Shown here: piece by piece, positions 61,939 to 64,000 of the stretch
Layout: each line of letters begins with the position of its first letter
Position numbering within the stretch: the first letter of the stretch is position 1
Source: Streptomyces zagrosensis
GTDB taxonomy: Bacteria > Actinomycetota > Actinomycetes > Streptomycetales > Streptomycetaceae
Length of the DNA: 64,000 bases
NCBI RefSeq assembly: GCF_014203645.1
Contig: NZ_JACHJL010000014.1
Span: 1 to 64,000, forward strand
Reading direction: 5' to 3'
Program-made: the position numbers and the translations under genes
The notes under the pieces: generated by a model
Told to the model about the DNA's origin: nothing
Seen by the model: the letters and a program-made list of their open reading frames with translations, nothing else
Database searches by the model: none

Positions 61939-64000
61939 GTGCGCATGCGCGCTGTTCGGGGTGTCGTGATCGGCACACTTGGTATCGCGTTATCCGTTGG
62001 GCTATTGCCCTCCACGGTGTCGGAGGCGACGGCCCGGCCGGCGGCTGCGCAGGCCGTGGAGGGGGACGCCGAAACTGGTTCCGAAGCGTCATCCACAACT
62101 GAGGGCAAGGGCGCGGGCAGCACACAGAGGAAACGTTTCTCCGCCTTATCCAAGAAGGCCGCACCCAAGAGCGCCACATCCAAGTCCGCCGCTTCCGAAA
62201 CCGCCAGCTCCGAAAGCGCCGCGCTCGACCAGGCGCGGCGTACCGGCGCGAAGGTGGAGGTGACCTCGCTGCGGACCGAGACCAGCGAGGTGTTCGCCAC
62301 TCCCGAGGGCGACGTGGAAGCGCGGGAGCACGTTCGCCCGGTGCGGGTGCGCTCGGGCGGAGGCTGGCGGCCGGTGGACACCAGGTTGCGCCGATCCCCT
62401 GAAGGGGCGGTGGTGCCCGGTGGTACGACGCTGGGTCTTGAGTTCTCCGGCGGCGGCGACGCCCCGTTGGCCCGGTTGCGCCGGGCGGGCCGCGAGTTGG
62501 CCCTGAGCTGGCCGAAGCCGCTTCCCGAGCCGCGGCTTGAGGGCGACGCCGCGGTGTACCCGGAGGTGCTGCCGGACGTTGATCTGCGGGTGACGGCAGA
62601 GGTGGACGGCTTCGCCCAGTTGCTAGTGGTCAAGTCGGCCGAGGCGGCGGACAACGAGGAGTTGGCCGAACTGCGGATGCGGGTCGCGGCCGATGGCGTG
62701 ACGGTGAAGGAGACGTCCGAGGGGACCCTCGCGGCAGTGGATCGCGGGTCGGGCAACGCGGTGTTCGAGGCTCCGCAGCCGGTGATGTGGGACTCCAGCG
62801 GCACCTCCGCGCCACCGAACCGTGCGCCGAACGGCACGCAGAGCACCCGCGGCACGTATTCCCGTACGGCCCCCAAGACGAGCGCCAGCGCTGAGCAAGC
62901 CCAGCCGTCGCCAGGCAGCGCCGGGGGCGGCCGGCCAGCGCCGGTTGGCGTGGAGGTCGCCGCGGGCGGCTCTGAGCTGGTGTTGACGCCGGACGCGGAG
63001 TTGCTGACCGGCGAGGACACGGTGTACCCGGTGTACATCGACCCGCAGTGGTACACCCCGCGGGCATCGTCGTGGACGGTGGCCTCGCGGTACTGGGCGG
63101 GGACTCCGCAGTGGAAGTTCAACGGTGATGCGGACGCCGGGCTCGGCTACTGCGGTTGGGCGTACTGCAAGCCGGAGGACACCAAGCGGCTCTTCTACCA
63201 GATCCCGACCTCGCGGTTCACCGGCCGCAGCATCCTGTCGGCCGAGTTCGTGGTGCGCGAGACGCACGCGGCCTCCTGCGAGGCGCGGGAGGTGCAGTTG
63301 TGGCGTACGAAGCCGATCTCCTCGTCCACGACCTGGAACTCCCAGAACGTCGATGGCTTTTGGGCCGACCACCTGCGGAACAAGAGCTTCGCGTACGGCT
63401 TTGATGGGTGCGCGGCGGCGGACGCGGAGTTCGAGGTGGCCGGTGTGGTGCGGCAGGCCGCCGAGAAGGGTTGGCCTTCGCTCACCTTCGGCATGCGGGC
63501 CTCCAGTGAGAGCGACCGGTATGGCTGGAAGCGGTTCGCCGACGACGCGTACCTGCGGGTCAAGTACAACCGCCGGCCGACCCAGTTGCGTACCGCGCAG
63601 CTGACGATCGATCCGGGTGGCACCTGCCGCCCGGCCGATCAGGCGGTGCGCGTACGGTCGCTGCCCACGATGCGGGTGAACGACGTGAGCGACCCGGACG
63701 GCGACGCGGTGAAGGTGCAGTTCCAGGCCACCTGGGATGCCGGGGACGGGCAGGGGTGGAAGCCGCGCTGGGCCTCGACCACTACCGCCAAGCGCTCGGG
63801 TTCCGACTTCTCGACGAAGTTGCCGTCGAGTCTGCCGAAGAACAAGCGGATCGACTGGCACGCCCGGGTGTGGGATGGCGCCCAGTGGTCGCCGTGGAGC
63901 TATGACGGCTCTGCCCCCGGTTGCAATTTCCTACTGGACACCAGTGTGCCGGCCGGCCCGGCGATCTCATCGGGGCAGTACCCCCGCTCGGACGCGGAGG
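61939..64000 (+). CDS. Large secreted DNRLRE-type protein (polymorphic-toxin/wall-protein N-terminus), truncated by window end
   Basis: At least 687 residues, with no stop before the window end. The signal-like start (MRMRAVRGVVIGTLGIALSVGLLPS) uses GTG 61939 with GGGGAGGGG seven bases ahead (ATG 61945 also possible). A Ser/Ala-rich linker is followed by a beta domain (VEVTSLRTETSEVFATPEGDVEAREHVRPVRVRS, then GWRPVDTRLRR). Near residues 370-535 a DNRLRE-like region follows (ASSWTVASRYWAGTPQWKFNGD..., SAEFVVRETHAASCEAREVQLWRT). Proteins with this front half usually carry RHS or other toxin modules downstream; the missing C-terminus decides. Confidence 0.8.
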   Translation, partial: MRMRAVRGVVIGTLGIALSVGLLPSTVSEATARPAAAQAVEGDAETGSEASSTTEGKGAGSTQRKRFSALSKKAAPKSATSKSAASETASSESAALDQARRTGAKVEVTSLRTETSEVFATPEGDVEAREHVRPVRVRSGGGWRPVDTRLRRSPEGAVVPGGTTLGLEFSGGGDAPLARLRRAGRELALSWPKPLPEPRLEGDAAVYPEVLPDVDLRVTAEVDGFAQLLVVKSAEAADNEELAELRMRVAADGVTVKETSEGTLAAVDRGSGNAVFEAPQPVMWDSSGTSAPPNRAPNGTQSTRGTYSRTAPKTSASAEQAQPSPGSAGGGRPAPVGVEVAAGGSELVLTPDAELLTGEDTVYPVYIDPQWYTPRASSWTVASRYWAGTPQWKFNGDADAGLGYCGWAYCKPEDTKRLFYQIPTSRFTGRSILSAEFVVRETHAASCEAREVQLWRTKPISSSTTWNSQNVDGFWADHLRNKSFAYGFDGCAAADAEFEVAGVVRQAAEKGWPSLTFGMRASSESDRYGWKRFADDAYLRVKYNRRPTQLRTAQLTIDPGGTCRPADQAVRVRSLPTMRVNDVSDPDGDAVKVQFQATWDAGDGQGWKPRWASTTTAKRSGSDFSTKLPSSLPKNKRIDWHARVWDGAQWSPWSYDGSAPGCNFLLDTSVPAGPAISSGQYPRSDAE

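Noticed and set aside
62623-63861. 412-codon minus-strand frame at the right end
   Set aside because: Opposite a signal-peptide-bearing DNRLRE protein whose frame stays open to the window end.

Overview
The window is high-GC actinobacterial DNA and almost certainly a Streptomyces chromosome arm or core segment. The evidence is the tail of a Streptomyces-type 5S rRNA, BldN and its anti-sigma factor RsbN, a geosmin synthase, a SARP-type regulator, DUF397/XRE regulators, frequent GTG starts and strong third-position GC. No computation was run. Family names come from motifs read in the translations and from memory of the families.

Left part (1-17.6 kb) is core genome. After the rRNA operon end come a HAD phosphatase, an AcuC-like deacetylase, a phosphatase-like protein, a BldC-type HTH protein, the tiny ribosomal protein bS22, an NAD-dependent epimerase and an acyltransferase. 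Then come rsbN and bldN, a HAD-IB phosphatase, a glutaredoxin-like protein and the rex-hemA-hemC-hemD-hemB operon. Apart from bldN-rsbN and rex, this order resembles the Mycobacterium Rv0500A-Rv0512 block (from memory). It links redox sensing (Rex, with a near-perfect operator) to tetrapyrrole synthesis and includes a developmental sigma switch.

Middle part (17.7-38.3 kb) looks accessory. It holds a beta-solenoid-like membrane protein, a second epimerase and a run of secreted proteins: a PAF-acetylhydrolase-like enzyme, an AMIN-like protein, an S33 peptidase, a DUF4360 protein and a penicillin-binding-type serine hydrolase. A whiJ/abaA-like regulatory locus follows (two DUF397 proteins, an XRE regulator and a divergent histidine-kinase-like ATPase), then a MerR/ene-reductase pair and a GNAT acetyltransferase. 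Next is a compact four-gene set: a helical small protein, a DUF1023-type alpha/beta hydrolase and two paralogous lipoproteins. It looks like a secreted or envelope-acting system and is my best candidate for something undescribed. A Uma2-type nuclease-like gene closes the section.

Right part (38.4-64 kb) starts with divergent argS and class-I lysS. It continues with a DUF2637 membrane protein, two DUF3558 lipoproteins, an orphan RtcB RNA ligase, an SDR dehydrogenase, a histidine-rich secreted PepSY protein and a YnfA-like membrane protein. A one-spacer CRISPR-like remnant of type I-E appearance follows, then an HD-domain hydrolase and an XRE regulator with three tiny overlapping genes. The section ends with a secreted metallophosphoesterase, germacradienol/geosmin synthase, a dehalogenase-like hydrolase, a SARP regulator and the start of a large secreted DNRLRE-type protein cut by the window edge.

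A recurring theme is short tandem repeats (7, 9, 12, 14, 15, 18, 20 and 26 bp units). They occur inside coding regions (hemA, hemC, the S33 peptidase start, DUF3558, SARP) and between genes, suggesting active minisatellite expansion in this strain. No tRNA gene, transposase, integrase or attachment site was recognised.
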